A DNA stretch of 45,806 bases, taken from assembly GCA_948759685.1 (NCBI GenBank), contig CAQBGY010000001.1, forward strand, positions 1 to 45,806. Direction: 5' to 3'. A program made the position numbers and the translations under genes. This DNA is from an uncultured Eubacterium sp. (GTDB lineage: Bacteria > Bacillota_A > Clostridia > Lachnospirales > Lachnospiraceae). The notes below the pieces were generated by a model that was not told the origin of the DNA, did not search any database, and was given only the letters and a program-made list of their open reading frames with translations. Positions 1-7,355 of this stretch are shown in pieces. Position 1 is the first letter of the stretch, and each line of letters begins with the position of its first letter.

Positions 1-249
1 CAGAAGTCCTATGACTCCCCAGATTATATCATGCCAATCAGCTACTCCTTTCCTTATCCATTTGTCTAAAACAACTTCTTTGGCGACAAGTATAATCAGA
101 GTGATTAGTATGGCACTCCAAACAGGTATAAGGTATTTGAGTACATCATAAATCAAGATGCCGGCAATCAGATGCTGGGCACCGTCCATTCTCATGTGGT
201 TAAAGCAGAAATCATCTATTTTCTGCCTAATTCTTTTTAGAAGATCCAT
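1..249 (-). CDS. Small membrane protein, 3' end cut by window edge
   Basis: The reading frame opens with ATG at 249 and stays open for 83 codons to the window edge, so the C-terminus is missing. The N-terminus is charged (MDLLKRIRQKIDDF). It is followed by a hydrophobic stretch around residues 24-34 and a clear membrane helix around residues 42-56 (WSAILITLIILVAKE). After that comes KEVVLDKW...GVADWHDIIWGVIG. The pattern KE...D...G..DW.DIIW...G resembles the DUF2279/YfiM-like membrane proteins common in Bacteroides and their phages, but this is from memory. It is the last gene seen in the packaging/lysis run, 56 bases after the head-tail adaptor gene. A role in lysis (holin-like) is possible but not shown. 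Confidence 0.6.
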   Translation of the reverse strand, partial: MDLLKRIRQKIDDFCFNHMRMDGAQHLIAGILIYDVLKYLIPVWSAILITLIILVAKEVVLDKWIRKGVADWHDIIWGVIGLL

Positions 250-305
250 GTAATTTTTGAGGTTAATTTTTAATTTTAAGATTCTGTTGTCATATTAAAA
301 CCGTT

Positions 306-1322
306 TCATACATGCCAAGGGTTTTGATATGGGTCATAAGATGTTTGAAAGGTTGCCATCTGCCAGTCTGTAAGAGGCTCTTTCTTGTTATCAATTTTTC
401 TCGGAATTTGAGGATTTAATTTTAGCCTGGAAGCGTCTTTTAACCATTGCATAGAATGGTCGTAGTCATCTATTCGTACAGTACTGATATTGTTCGGAGA
501 AATCAGTTTGTGCAACTCGTATAATGACAGTTGAACCATGTGACGTTTCAAGTTATAGTTTCTTGGGTCATGGTATCTGATATTCCTTTCCAGTTCCGGT
601 ACATCAGCATTGGGATTGATTATAGGATAATAAATTTTTCCTTTATATTCTACATATTCGTGTTCTGACAACTCATAAGAATTGAGTGAAGGGTCATATT
701 CTCCAATCATCCCCCAGCAGTCAGACTCCATCGGATTGACCAGACAGTCATAATTATCTGTTGTTAGTAAGGTGAAGAATTTATCTTCATATTCTACAAC
801 TTCCCATTCATTGTATGGAACAGTGTCCCACTTGTATGTATCAATCATTTCCCAGGCATTAACTTCCGGAATACGAATATCGTTGAAGTCTATGCCATTG
901 GCGAGGTCACATATATATGCCCGTCCTAAGAACTTTATCACATCTCCGGGACGATAGTTTTTCATCTGGCTGTATTGTTCTATTTTTTCCAAGTCAAGTA
1001 TCTCTTCTGTTTCGTGCCAATAAGATATAGGACAAGGAGCTTTGTAGCCATTGATAGCTTGAATTACCTCGCATATTTCTCCGTCAAAGTAAAAATGACA
1101 TCCTATAGGATAACTGATTCTTCGATCATATTCAAAGATGAATTTACCTCGATTTAGTTCGCGTTCAATTTCGTAATTTTCAGTAAGGTAATCCATAATA
1201 GATGCTTCAGCGGCTTGTTCTGCCTGCACAAAACAAATATCTTTCCCACGGGTAAGCTGCGATAAAGCATCCTCCGTAATGATACCCAGATAATCGTTTT
1301 TGTTTAAAAACCTTCTATACAT
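306..1322 (-). CDS. Head-tail adaptor (DUF1320/Mu gp36-like) with repeat-bearing insertion
   Basis: 338 residues, ATG start 2 bases after the terminase stop. The N-terminal ~55 residues (MYRRFLNKNDYLGIITEDAL...) and the C-terminal part with YNLKRHMVQLSLYELHKLI and HSMQWLKDASRLKLNPQIP look like the two ends of the DUF1320 head-tail connector family, normally only ~140 residues. Between them lies an insertion of about 170 residues holding several similar units of the form GD-V-x-x-Y/F-x-G-x-x-Y: YPIGCHFYFDGEICEV, YRPGDVIKFLGRAYIC, YNEWEVVEYEDKFFTL and LSEHEYVEYKGKIYYP. These look like small SH3-like or carbohydrate-contact beta modules. The position next to the large terminase fits a head-completion role. 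The family call is by motif only. Confidence 0.6.
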   Translation of the reverse strand: MYRRFLNKNDYLGIITEDALSQLTRGKDICFVQAEQAAEASIMDYLTENYEIERELNRGKFIFEYDRRISYPIGCHFYFDGEICEVIQAINGYKAPCPISYWHETEEILDLEKIEQYSQMKNYRPGDVIKFLGRAYICDLANGIDFNDIRIPEVNAWEMIDTYKWDTVPYNEWEVVEYEDKFFTLLTTDNYDCLVNPMESDCWGMIGEYDPSLNSYELSEHEYVEYKGKIYYPIINPNADVPELERNIRYHDPRNYNLKRHMVQLSLYELHKLISPNNISTVRIDDYDHSMQWLKDASRLKLNPQIPRKIDNKKEPLTDWQMATFQTSYDPYQNPWHV

Positions 1323-1324
1323 AA

Positions 1325-2902
1325 TTAATATTCAAAAGTGTTATAGACTGGTGCTGTATATGTTTCAATTGTTGTCTTTTGATTTTGGAACCGTCTCCAT
1401 GAGTCGCAGAGAAACAATACCAATACATAATCCAAGATGTCCGATAAGTGCCCGTATTTTTCTTCTTTTCCACCCGTTTTGGGGTTTAATACTTTTTTCT
1501 TGGATTTGGTGCCGTCAGAGTTCTTCTGCTGGTATATCATATCTTCAGTAAATTTACGACACCGTAGGTCTGCCATGAATTTCCAACCGTCAAACCCGTT
1601 TAATATTGCATTGACAAACTCCAACCTGGTACTTTGTGGCGGCTGCTTCTGAAGCAATTTTATACGTGGCCTTAGCACATTATTTTTCATATTGTCCACT
1701 ATAATAGTATAGTTGTTGACACCTTCTTCTGTTTGCGTGCTACGTGCTAATCCTGCTGGATCTCCTGTTATAATTATTCCACCTATATGCTGATTCTGGA
1801 GGTGTTTGTCTCTTATTTTTTGAGATAATTTGGGGGTATTGTTTTCTTTGTTCTCTGGTTTACCTAAGTTTTCTTCCAGCAGATATATTTCTTTCTTCTC
1901 ATAATTAATCTGCAACTCCATCTCACTCATATATGGAGCGACATTAAAGTCCCATCCTGATATGATTGGTTTCATCGGATCATAAACTTTTTCCCTTAAC
2001 CGTTCAATAAGATGTTTTTCGCCATCAAAATTCCAATATGCAGCCATAAGATTTGAGTCAACAAAATCCCAGTTTCCATATAAAAGTCTTTCTCGTGTTG
2101 CTCGATCCGTAATTTTGTTTAAGGCAGCGACATAGGTCTGTACAAACTGAATATCCGGATTATCAAAAACAGAGAATGGTACGTATGCCTCGCCTTCTTT
2201 GCATAATACAGGATTTCCTTCATCGTCTTGTACAAAACGCGAACGTACCCAATTAATACAAGGGTTGGTTGACATCATCATTCTGGCAGTTTTAAATGTT
2301 TCTGCTGTGCGCCAACGAAGACGAGAAAATAATACTTCAATAGCTCTTTCTGAAATTTCTGATACCTCATCTATGAATGCAATAGTATATTCTGAAGACC
2401 CAAAACGTTCAAAGTTAGGGTCTGAAGGTAAGTCAACCATTTCTTGCATGATGATGACTGAATCATTCCAAAATGTCAATATCCCATCAAGGTTGTTTAT
2501 TTTGTAATTCACCCCTTCTTTTAGCCCCCATTCCTTACATACTTTTTTTATGGTATTCCAAGTAGAACCTTTTAGGCTCTTTAAGGTTTTACGAGCTACA
2601 ACGGCACGTATATCTGGAAATCTCATGCAGCTACTAACAAGCCAGCAACTTCCTAAGTAAGACTTTCCACCTCCGGCTGCACCGCCTCCTAAAATAAGTT
2701 GTGGTAGATTCTCAGAGCCGCACGATGTGCAATATGGTTTATATTGTGGGTTTCCTTTAATATCATGTCCGACCATTTTTTGTGATATATGCCCTCCACA
2801 ATGAGGGCAATAGTCGGGTTGAAGTAATTTCCATAATTCATATTGTTTGGGAGATGGCTTGAAATCAATTTTTATGTTTGGTGCTTTTAATCCTACAGCC
2901 AT
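1325..2902 (-). CDS. terL: Terminase large subunit (packaging ATPase and nuclease)
   Basis: 525 residues, the usual length. It powers DNA translocation into the prohead and cuts the concatemer. Walker A is GGGAAGGGKS at residues 72-81 and Walker B is IAFIDE at about 174-179. The C-terminal RNase H-like nuclease shows ISGWDFNVAP (first Asp), ITGDPAG and HLSDILDYVL (last Asp). Unusually, two CxxC pairs (CPHC at 32-35 and CTSC at 58-61) lie between the N-terminal KQYELW motif and Walker A, which looks like a zinc ribbon inserted in the ATPase. The gene sits downstream of a hairpin at 2923-2956 and directly upstream of the head-tail adaptor. The small subunit is encoded about 2.3 kb upstream, with lysis-like genes between, which is an uncommon spacing. 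Confidence 0.93.
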   Translation of the reverse strand: MAVGLKAPNIKIDFKPSPKQYELWKLLQPDYCPHCGGHISQKMVGHDIKGNPQYKPYCTSCGSENLPQLILGGGAAGGGKSYLGSCWLVSSCMRFPDIRAVVARKTLKSLKGSTWNTIKKVCKEWGLKEGVNYKINNLDGILTFWNDSVIIMQEMVDLPSDPNFERFGSSEYTIAFIDEVSEISERAIEVLFSRLRWRTAETFKTARMMMSTNPCINWVRSRFVQDDEGNPVLCKEGEAYVPFSVFDNPDIQFVQTYVAALNKITDRATRERLLYGNWDFVDSNLMAAYWNFDGEKHLIERLREKVYDPMKPIISGWDFNVAPYMSEMELQINYEKKEIYLLEENLGKPENKENNTPKLSQKIRDKHLQNQHIGGIIITGDPAGLARSTQTEEGVNNYTIIVDNMKNNVLRPRIKLLQKQPPQSTRLEFVNAILNGFDGWKFMADLRCRKFTEDMIYQQKNSDGTKSKKKVLNPKTGGKEEKYGHLSDILDYVLVLFLCDSWRRFQNQKTTIETYTAPVYNTFEY

Positions 2903-2922
2903 ATTGTTAATTTAAAACAATA

Positions 2923-2956
2923 AATGGGAATCCGTACAGTAAGACAGATTCCCATT
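2923..2956 (-). terminator. Hairpin, terminator-like, upstream of terL
   Basis: A perfect 10-bp inverted repeat (AATGGGAATC / GATTCCCATT) with a 14-base loop lies in the 92-base gap between the gene ending at 2995 and terL. On the minus strand the stem is followed by TATTGTTTTAAATT, a loose T-rich tail. It may attenuate read-through into terL, or be an mRNA end-protecting stem. No promoter was recognised in this gap. Confidence 0.5.
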
Positions 2957-2994
2957 CGTATGGAAGATATGATTGTGAGTAAAGAAGTAAGAAA

Positions 2995-3321
2995 TCAATT
3001 TTGTGCTTCGTTATAGATGCGTTCAACTACAGCCCACATTTCATCTGGCATTTGCTGTTCTGCGATAGCTTCACAAGACCTACGCATATAATCCAGTTCT
3101 TCTTTAGAAAATTCTACCACTAATGGGGTTTCTGCGTCTTTTTGAACGTTCCATTCAATTCGCTTTTCTTCCTTTTTTTCTACTATTTCATAGTCCTTTC
3201 TGTCTTGCTCTGAAATAGCAATTTTCCGGGCGATAGACTTTTTCAAATTAAAATCCATAAAATTTCCCCGTTCTGGAAAAATAGAAGGAATAAGCAATCT
3301 ATCTTTAATATGTAAATCCAT
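2995..3321 (-). CDS. Conserved-type small phage protein, unknown function
   Basis: 108 residues with ATG start. The opening MDLHIKDRLLIPSIFPERGN followed by FMDFNLKKSIARKIAISEQDRKDYEI and a C-terminal helix rich in Glu (FSKEELDYMRRSCEAI...) resembles a small helical phage protein seen in many phages, including ones of Bacteroidetes. No catalytic motif is visible. It is the last gene before the terminase hairpin and sits downstream of the lysis-like pair. No function is proposed. Confidence 0.7.
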   Translation of the reverse strand: MDLHIKDRLLIPSIFPERGNFMDFNLKKSIARKIAISEQDRKDYEIVEKKEEKRIEWNVQKDAETPLVVEFSKEELDYMRRSCEAIAEQQMPDEMWAVVERIYNEAQN

Positions 3322-3370
3322 AACTTCTTAATGTTTTATCAAGAATAGTCTTTTTCTATAGAGGTGGTTG

Positions 3371-3886
3371 TTATAAATGATATGATTTTTTGATTTTAAC
3401 AAGAAATATTGTTATTAGCATTGTAATTATAGCCGATAGATAAATCTTATCTTTATGTAAATCCCACCAACTTAATTCTATAGTCTTTCCTGATGATTTG
3501 CTAAGTTCATTAACCCTTTGGTATAGAGAGTCTAGCTTGGATGATATTTGTGAAATGGATATTGATAATGTTTCAGCTGATTCTGTATGCTCGGTATCGT
3601 GTTTGTTTATATTAGTTGTACTTTGCTTTATTGGATATTGTTTTCCAGTAGAGTCTGGCATCGACAGATACACTGTTTTATTTTCTAACTTTAAATTACT
3701 CAATTTATCTGCTGTTACTTTAGATTGTTTGTCAATATCTATGTGAAGAGAGTCCAGTGAATTACGAAGTTGTTGCAATTCACTGGAGTAATCTATCTGT
3801 TGTTGCTTCTCCATATTTTTAGAAGCAGCGCATGAACCAAGCAACAGAATACAAAGAATACAACTTATGATAGTAATTGGTTTCAT
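3371..3886 (-). CDS. Lipoprotein with C-terminal membrane helix: candidate unimolecular spanin
   Basis: 171 residues. The N-terminus is a lipoprotein signal peptide (MKPITIISCILCILLLGSC), with lipobox LGSC and the acylated Cys at residue 19. The middle is hydrophilic and helical, with heptad-like leucines (ELQQLRNSLDSLHIDID; ISQISSKLDSLYQRVNEL). A single C-terminal membrane helix (YLSAIITMLITIFLV) follows the sequence ELSWWDLHKDK, and the protein ends with a basic tail. Outer-membrane lipid anchor, periplasmic coiled coil and inner-membrane helix in one chain is the architecture of a u-spanin (T1 gp11 type), which fuses the two membranes at lysis. The start overlaps the upstream DUF5675 gene by ATGA. 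The spanin role is inferred from architecture and context only. Confidence 0.6.
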   Translation of the reverse strand: MKPITIISCILCILLLGSCAASKNMEKQQQIDYSSELQQLRNSLDSLHIDIDKQSKVTADKLSNLKLENKTVYLSMPDSTGKQYPIKQSTTNINKHDTEHTESAETLSISISQISSKLDSLYQRVNELSKSSGKTIELSWWDLHKDKIYLSAIITMLITIFLVKIKKSYHL

Positions 3887-4311
3887 ACAATGCTGATAGT
3901 AATTGATTCCCCTCTTTTTTGTGCCTCTTCAATCTTTTTGTTAAGACAATCGGAAGTATATCTTGATTCAGATAATCGGCCTACAGCTGAATTTTTCCCT
4001 ACTAAAATGCAACCGGCACTGTCTGCGGCGGTGTTGCCACTATGTATGAGAATACCTTCAAAATGGGGAACATTTAATAATCTTGGAAGATTACGACCGA
4101 ATTTGGGAGACCAGTTATAGATTATATTATAGGTACCATACGGAATTGCTGACTCTCCATAAACCTTTTTCTCTCCATTATCGAATATTCCGTTTTTGTT
4201 TTTATCAACTATTCTGTCTTCTAGGGTATTACAGAAGAATTCATTATTGATATATAGTCTGCCAATAGTATAAGTCTCTTTTGGCCATAGACGTTCTAAT
4301 CTTAATTCCAT
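3883..4311 (-). CDS. DUF5675-type protein, possible cell-wall enzyme
   Basis: 142 residues. Recognisable DUF5675 pattern: MELRLERLWPKETYTIGRLY, FFCNTLEDR, AIPYGTYNI, LPRLLNVPHFEGILIHSGNT and then DSAGCILVG. The motif HSGN-x4-DSAGC with a conserved His and Cys recalls the His...Cys core of YkuD L,D-transpeptidases, so a peptidoglycan-modifying or -cleaving activity is plausible but unproven. It directly precedes the candidate spanin with a 4-base ATGA overlap, and the GAF-like membrane protein lies upstream, so this may be a lysis cassette. There is no signal peptide. Confidence 0.7.
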   Translation of the reverse strand: MELRLERLWPKETYTIGRLYINNEFFCNTLEDRIVDKNKNGIFDNGEKKVYGESAIPYGTYNIIYNWSPKFGRNLPRLLNVPHFEGILIHSGNTAADSAGCILVGKNSAVGRLSESRYTSDCLNKKIEEAQKRGESITISIV

Positions 4312-4315
4312 AGTC

Positions 4316-4996
4316 TTAATCTTTTATTTGTGATAGTAATGTGGCTACTTTTATGCCACTGCTTCTGATATGTTTTCCAACCAGTTGTTTGTCCATCTTT
4401 TTGCCATTACAAAACGATAATCCAATAATTCCGGCAGGCTTTTCCCCATCATACAATGTCAATAAGGCTATTTCGCTAATATCGTTAGCTTGAAATTTGT
4501 AATATAAGCGTTGGTCTATTTTTTGAATGTCGTCCAACCCACCATAAAAATATCCATCTTCCAATACTTTTGCCACAAGTTTGTATTTTGATAAGCTAAA
4601 ATCCGCATAGTCTTCGTCAACGTTTGATATACTATCCCTAACTTCTTCAATTCGCATCGAACCGAAAAGGAATGGCAATCCTGTTGTCAGATTTTTACTT
4701 CCATTATGAAATTCTATTAACCATGCCCGGTCAGCATTAGTGGTAAATATCATTTTAGATAAAATATGGCGAATATTGGAATCCGCAGATAACCTTGTAT
4801 TTACTAGATGGTCATGTTGGGCAGTTGTTATTTCGGACATGCGATCTAAAAGATACTTTGGATTTAATGCGAAAAATATGATGTAACCGCTTAAAAACAA
4901 CAGAAATAGTCCTTTTATAATGCTGAAAAAGCCATATCTCTTTTGTAGGTTAAGCAATTTTTGAAGCCATCCGATTCCTTTATCCAACTGTTCCAT
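4316..4996 (-). CDS. Membrane-anchored GAF-like protein
   Basis: 226 residues. A single membrane helix lies near the N-terminus (about residues 22-45, FFSIIKGLFLLFLSGYIIFF). The soluble remainder reads like a GAF-type sensor domain: NADRAWLIEFHNGSKNL, then GMxxEEV-like GSMRIEEVRDS, ALLTLYDGEKPAGIIGLSF and a final helix. GAF folds typically bind small ligands or act as dimerisation/sensor modules. The gene is 4 bases upstream of the DUF5675 gene and follows the terminase small subunit and a small gene, all co-directional. What it senses, and whether it takes the holin position, cannot be told. Confidence 0.6.
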   Translation of the reverse strand: MEQLDKGIGWLQKLLNLQKRYGFFSIIKGLFLLFLSGYIIFFALNPKYLLDRMSEITTAQHDHLVNTRLSADSNIRHILSKMIFTTNADRAWLIEFHNGSKNLTTGLPFLFGSMRIEEVRDSISNVDEDYADFSLSKYKLVAKVLEDGYFYGGLDDIQKIDQRLYYKFQANDISEIALLTLYDGEKPAGIIGLSFCNGKKMDKQLVGKHIRSSGIKVATLLSQIKD

Positions 4997-4997
4997 A

Positions 4998-5201
4998 TTA
5001 ATGTGAAGTAATTTGTACTGATTGGATTGGGATAAACCATTCTAGTTCATTTGCAAATGGCTCATTTAAGCGTACCCATACGCCTTTTGTTTTTTGATTT
5101 TGATTCTTTTTAATAATAACCCCATCCCTTCCAATTAACTTTTTCAATTTCCATTCTTTCAATAAAGGGGAGGCAATGATTGTAATTTTTCGTCCTACCA
5201 T
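4998..5201 (-). CDS. Small protein of unknown function, SH3-like appearance
   Basis: 67 residues, ATG start, 8 bases after the small terminase and 1 base before the next gene. It is basic and beta-rich: MVGRKITIIASPLLKEWKLK, RDGVIIKKN, KGVWVRLNEPF and EWFIPIQSVQI. The pattern of a short beta-barrel with G-VWVRL and W-FIP-xS resembles small SH3-like phage proteins of unknown role. Tight spacing supports expression. Confidence 0.6.
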   Translation of the reverse strand: MVGRKITIIASPLLKEWKLKKLIGRDGVIIKKNQNQKTKGVWVRLNEPFANELEWFIPIQSVQITSH

Positions 5202-5209
5202 TTGTTCTT

Positions 5210-5695
5210 TTATTCAACATTATTATCATTATTAGATTGAGGAACAATGACATTGAAAACAATACCAGAGTCACCGTTACCTTTCAATTCAACTTTACTT
5301 TCTTGTGCTACCTTTACTGGATACATTTCCATTAAAGCTTTTGATGCTTGCACAGCTACAGAACGTAATGGAGCTGGTGATAGCTCTGTGCCTCTTCGAT
5401 CTGTATATTTTGCTGTAGAAGTTTCGTCTATAATATGCAATAGTTTTTCTGTTAGACGAGCTTTTAGATCGGCTGTTTCATAATTTGCGATAGCTCGCAA
5501 CTGATTGATATACTCTTGTACATCATCCCGCGCCATTAATTGTTTTGCCTTTCTTAAAGAGGTATGACTGGAATCATAGAATATATCTTCGTAGCATTTG
5601 CGAGCATTTCCAGCATAAGGGTCACAGCCGAAAATGAACAGCTCACAAAAATCAATTTCTTGTTTATTCAACGATTCTGGTTTCTTTAGTTCCAT
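5210..5695 (-). CDS. terS: Terminase small subunit
   Basis: 161 residues. The N-terminal part (LNKQEIDFCELFIFGCDPYAG-N-ARKCY, then SLRKAKQLMARDDVQEYI) is the helix-turn-helix pattern of terminase small subunits that bind the packaging site. The middle is helical (ADLKARLTEKLLHIID and SVAVQASKALMEMYPVK) and the C-terminus is acidic and Asn-rich. ATG start just downstream of a hairpin at 5711-5739. The large subunit lies further downstream in the same run, separated by five small genes. Confidence 0.8.
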   Translation of the reverse strand: MELKKPESLNKQEIDFCELFIFGCDPYAGNARKCYEDIFYDSSHTSLRKAKQLMARDDVQEYINQLRAIANYETADLKARLTEKLLHIIDETSTAKYTDRRGTELSPAPLRSVAVQASKALMEMYPVKVAQESKVELKGNGDSGIVFNVIVPQSNNDNNVE

Positions 5696-5710
5696 TCTTT
5701 AATTGTATTA

Positions 5711-5739
5711 AAGCCCAGCCGATATGTTCAACTGGGCTT
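5711..5739 (-). terminator. Hairpin, terminator-like, between replication and packaging blocks
   Basis: A perfect 8-bp inverted repeat (AAGCCCAG / CTGGGCTT) with a 13-base loop, followed on the minus strand by TAATACAATT. It sits in the 72-base gap between the gene ending at 5768 and terS, which fits partial termination at the end of the replication block. The T-tract is weak. Confidence 0.5.
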
Positions 5740-5767
5740 GGTTTACTAAGAATAGCTAGGAAAAGCT

Positions 5768-6049
5768 TTATGAGTTTGTTTTTTCAACATTACTTTCTAA
5801 TAAATCTTGCATAACAACCCGTCTGAATAGGTCTTTGAGGCCATCTAGCATACTTTCTATATCTGCAATGTTCTGTAACTTGTCCCGATTAAAATTTATT
5901 TGTAAATCATATCCGGAAATTTCCATAATAGTTTCATGGGTATCTTCGGTTTGTACAGCCAGGATTCTTCGGTCTGAAAGAGTGTTGAACACTACTTCTG
6001 GCTCCAGTCCAATTGATTGCGCTTGTTGTTTTTCTTCTTCTGTTACCAT
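5768..6049 (-). CDS. Hypothetical protein
   Basis: 93 residues, ATG start 3 bases after the exonuclease stop. Acidic; begins MVTEEEKQQAQSIGLEPEV and contains TEDTHETIMEISGYDLQINF and IESMLDGLKDLFRRVVMQ. No recognisable motif. It is the last gene before the 5711-5739 hairpin, so it is the probable tail of the replication operon. Confidence 0.65.
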   Translation of the reverse strand: MVTEEEKQQAQSIGLEPEVVFNTLSDRRILAVQTEDTHETIMEISGYDLQINFNRDKLQNIADIESMLDGLKDLFRRVVMQDLLESNVEKTNS

Positions 6050-6052
6050 ATT

Positions 6053-6826
6053 TTATATCTTGAAATGGACACGTGATTTTTCTGTTTTGGTCATGACCAT
6101 ACTACCATCATCTATGCCGGAAGCATTACGCATCCTTTGGGAACATACCATAGCCACATTGGTCGTTGCTGTTACATCAGCATCTGCATCATGGGCATCA
6201 TCTAGTTCAATACCAAATTTTTCTGCCATGATTTCCAATTTATAACTGGTCATGCCATCTAAATGAGACAAAGCCAATTGTCCTAAAACGATTGTGTCTA
6301 TATATAAAGGCTGGAAGTGACCATAGAAATCTGTTTCTCCTCTCATTAATTTGGCAAATTCTTTCATTTGTCCTCCATATTCCATTAACTGTTGCATGAA
6401 TCCTATATCAAATCCAATGTTCTGACCAATTAAGAAGGGTTTTATGTTGCGACCTTTTGATAATATGTTTCTACGGATAAAATCAATAACTTCTGCTGCA
6501 ACTTGCTTAATGTCCATACCAAGAGATTCCAACATCTCCATTGTTATGGCAGAATAAGTCAAGGCTTTTTCTTCATATTTCATGGACTGTTCATCGTCTT
6601 TATCAAATTTACTTTTCAATACTTTACGTTTAACTACACCTTTATCTGGCTGCTTATTATATGGGAATATGTATTTTACATATCTGTCGATTGTTTCAAA
6701 AGTATCTATACGTACTGCGTGGATTGCAATCTGGGTACATGCACAATCTTGGCAGTCCAAACCACCAGTTTCAAAGTCTAAGGTAAAAGCCACGATAATC
6801 GGCTTTTCATTATTAGGAGTTGCCAT
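6053..6826 (-). CDS. DEDDh 3'-5' exonuclease (DnaQ/epsilon-like proofreader)
   Basis: 257 residues with the four exonuclease motifs: AFTLDFETGGLD (Exo I, D-x-E), FLIGQNIGFDIGF (Exo II, N..FD) and AHDADADV (Exo III, H...D). The His in the last motif puts it in the DEDDh class, as for the PolIII epsilon proofreading subunit. It lies 1 base downstream of the kinase gene and close to the split polymerase alpha genes, which lack their own exonuclease, so it probably serves as their proofreading partner. It is longer than a minimal DnaQ domain because of a charged insertion between Exo I and Exo II. Confidence 0.85.
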   Translation of the reverse strand: MATPNNEKPIIVAFTLDFETGGLDCQDCACTQIAIHAVRIDTFETIDRYVKYIFPYNKQPDKGVVKRKVLKSKFDKDDEQSMKYEEKALTYSAITMEMLESLGMDIKQVAAEVIDFIRRNILSKGRNIKPFLIGQNIGFDIGFMQQLMEYGGQMKEFAKLMRGETDFYGHFQPLYIDTIVLGQLALSHLDGMTSYKLEIMAEKFGIELDDAHDADADVTATTNVAMVCSQRMRNASGIDDGSMVMTKTEKSRVHFKI

Positions 6827-6827
6827 A

Positions 6828-7355
6828 TTATTTTAATAAACTTAGTGTGAGTTGTTTAACTTTCTGTTTAAATTCTTCGAGTGAATAGTTATTATGAATA
6901 ACATAATCATATTCGTTTAAAGGTATCTCTGTACGATCCAAATCGCGTTCACATCGTTGTTGGTCGATCCCACAATTTATACGATCATCCATACTTCTGT
7001 CGATATATACAGAAAATATAATAAATGAGTTTGGAAATTTTTCTTTTAAATATATCAGACCTTTTTCATCAATTACGTATGTACATATCTTCTGCTTTGC
7101 TTGTTGCGATGTAGCCCAATATTCATGTTCGCCGAATTGTGTATAAGCTATCATTTCAGACATTTGAGGCTTGTCTTCCGGAGTTACAAACCAATGTTCT
7201 TTTCCATTTGTTTCTTCTTCCCTCATGGGACGCGTTGTATATGATACTATTGTTGGAATGCCGTTTTCAGACATGATGTTTGCCATTGTTGTCTTACCGC
7301 TTCCAGATGGTCCGACAATAGTTATAATAATTGGTATATTTGCTTTTATTTTCAT
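6828..7355 (-). CDS. Guanylate-kinase-like nucleotide kinase
   Basis: 175 residues. P-loop IVGPSGSGKTTMA near the N-terminus, and the guanylate-kinase signature IVSYTTRPMREEETNGKEHW with FGEHEYWA downstream, where GMP contacts normally lie. It would phosphorylate GMP/dGMP to the diphosphate and feed dNTP synthesis for replication. The start overlaps the polymerase C-part by 4 bases (ATGA-type coupling). A relaxed T4 gp1-like dNMP specificity is possible. The family call is firm, the substrate inferred. Confidence 0.82.
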   Translation of the reverse strand: MKIKANIPIIITIVGPSGSGKTTMANIMSENGIPTIVSYTTRPMREEETNGKEHWFVTPEDKPQMSEMIAYTQFGEHEYWATSQQAKQKICTYVIDEKGLIYLKEKFPNSFIIFSVYIDRSMDDRINCGIDQQRCERDLDRTEIPLNEYDYVIHNNYSLEEFKQKVKQLTLSLLK

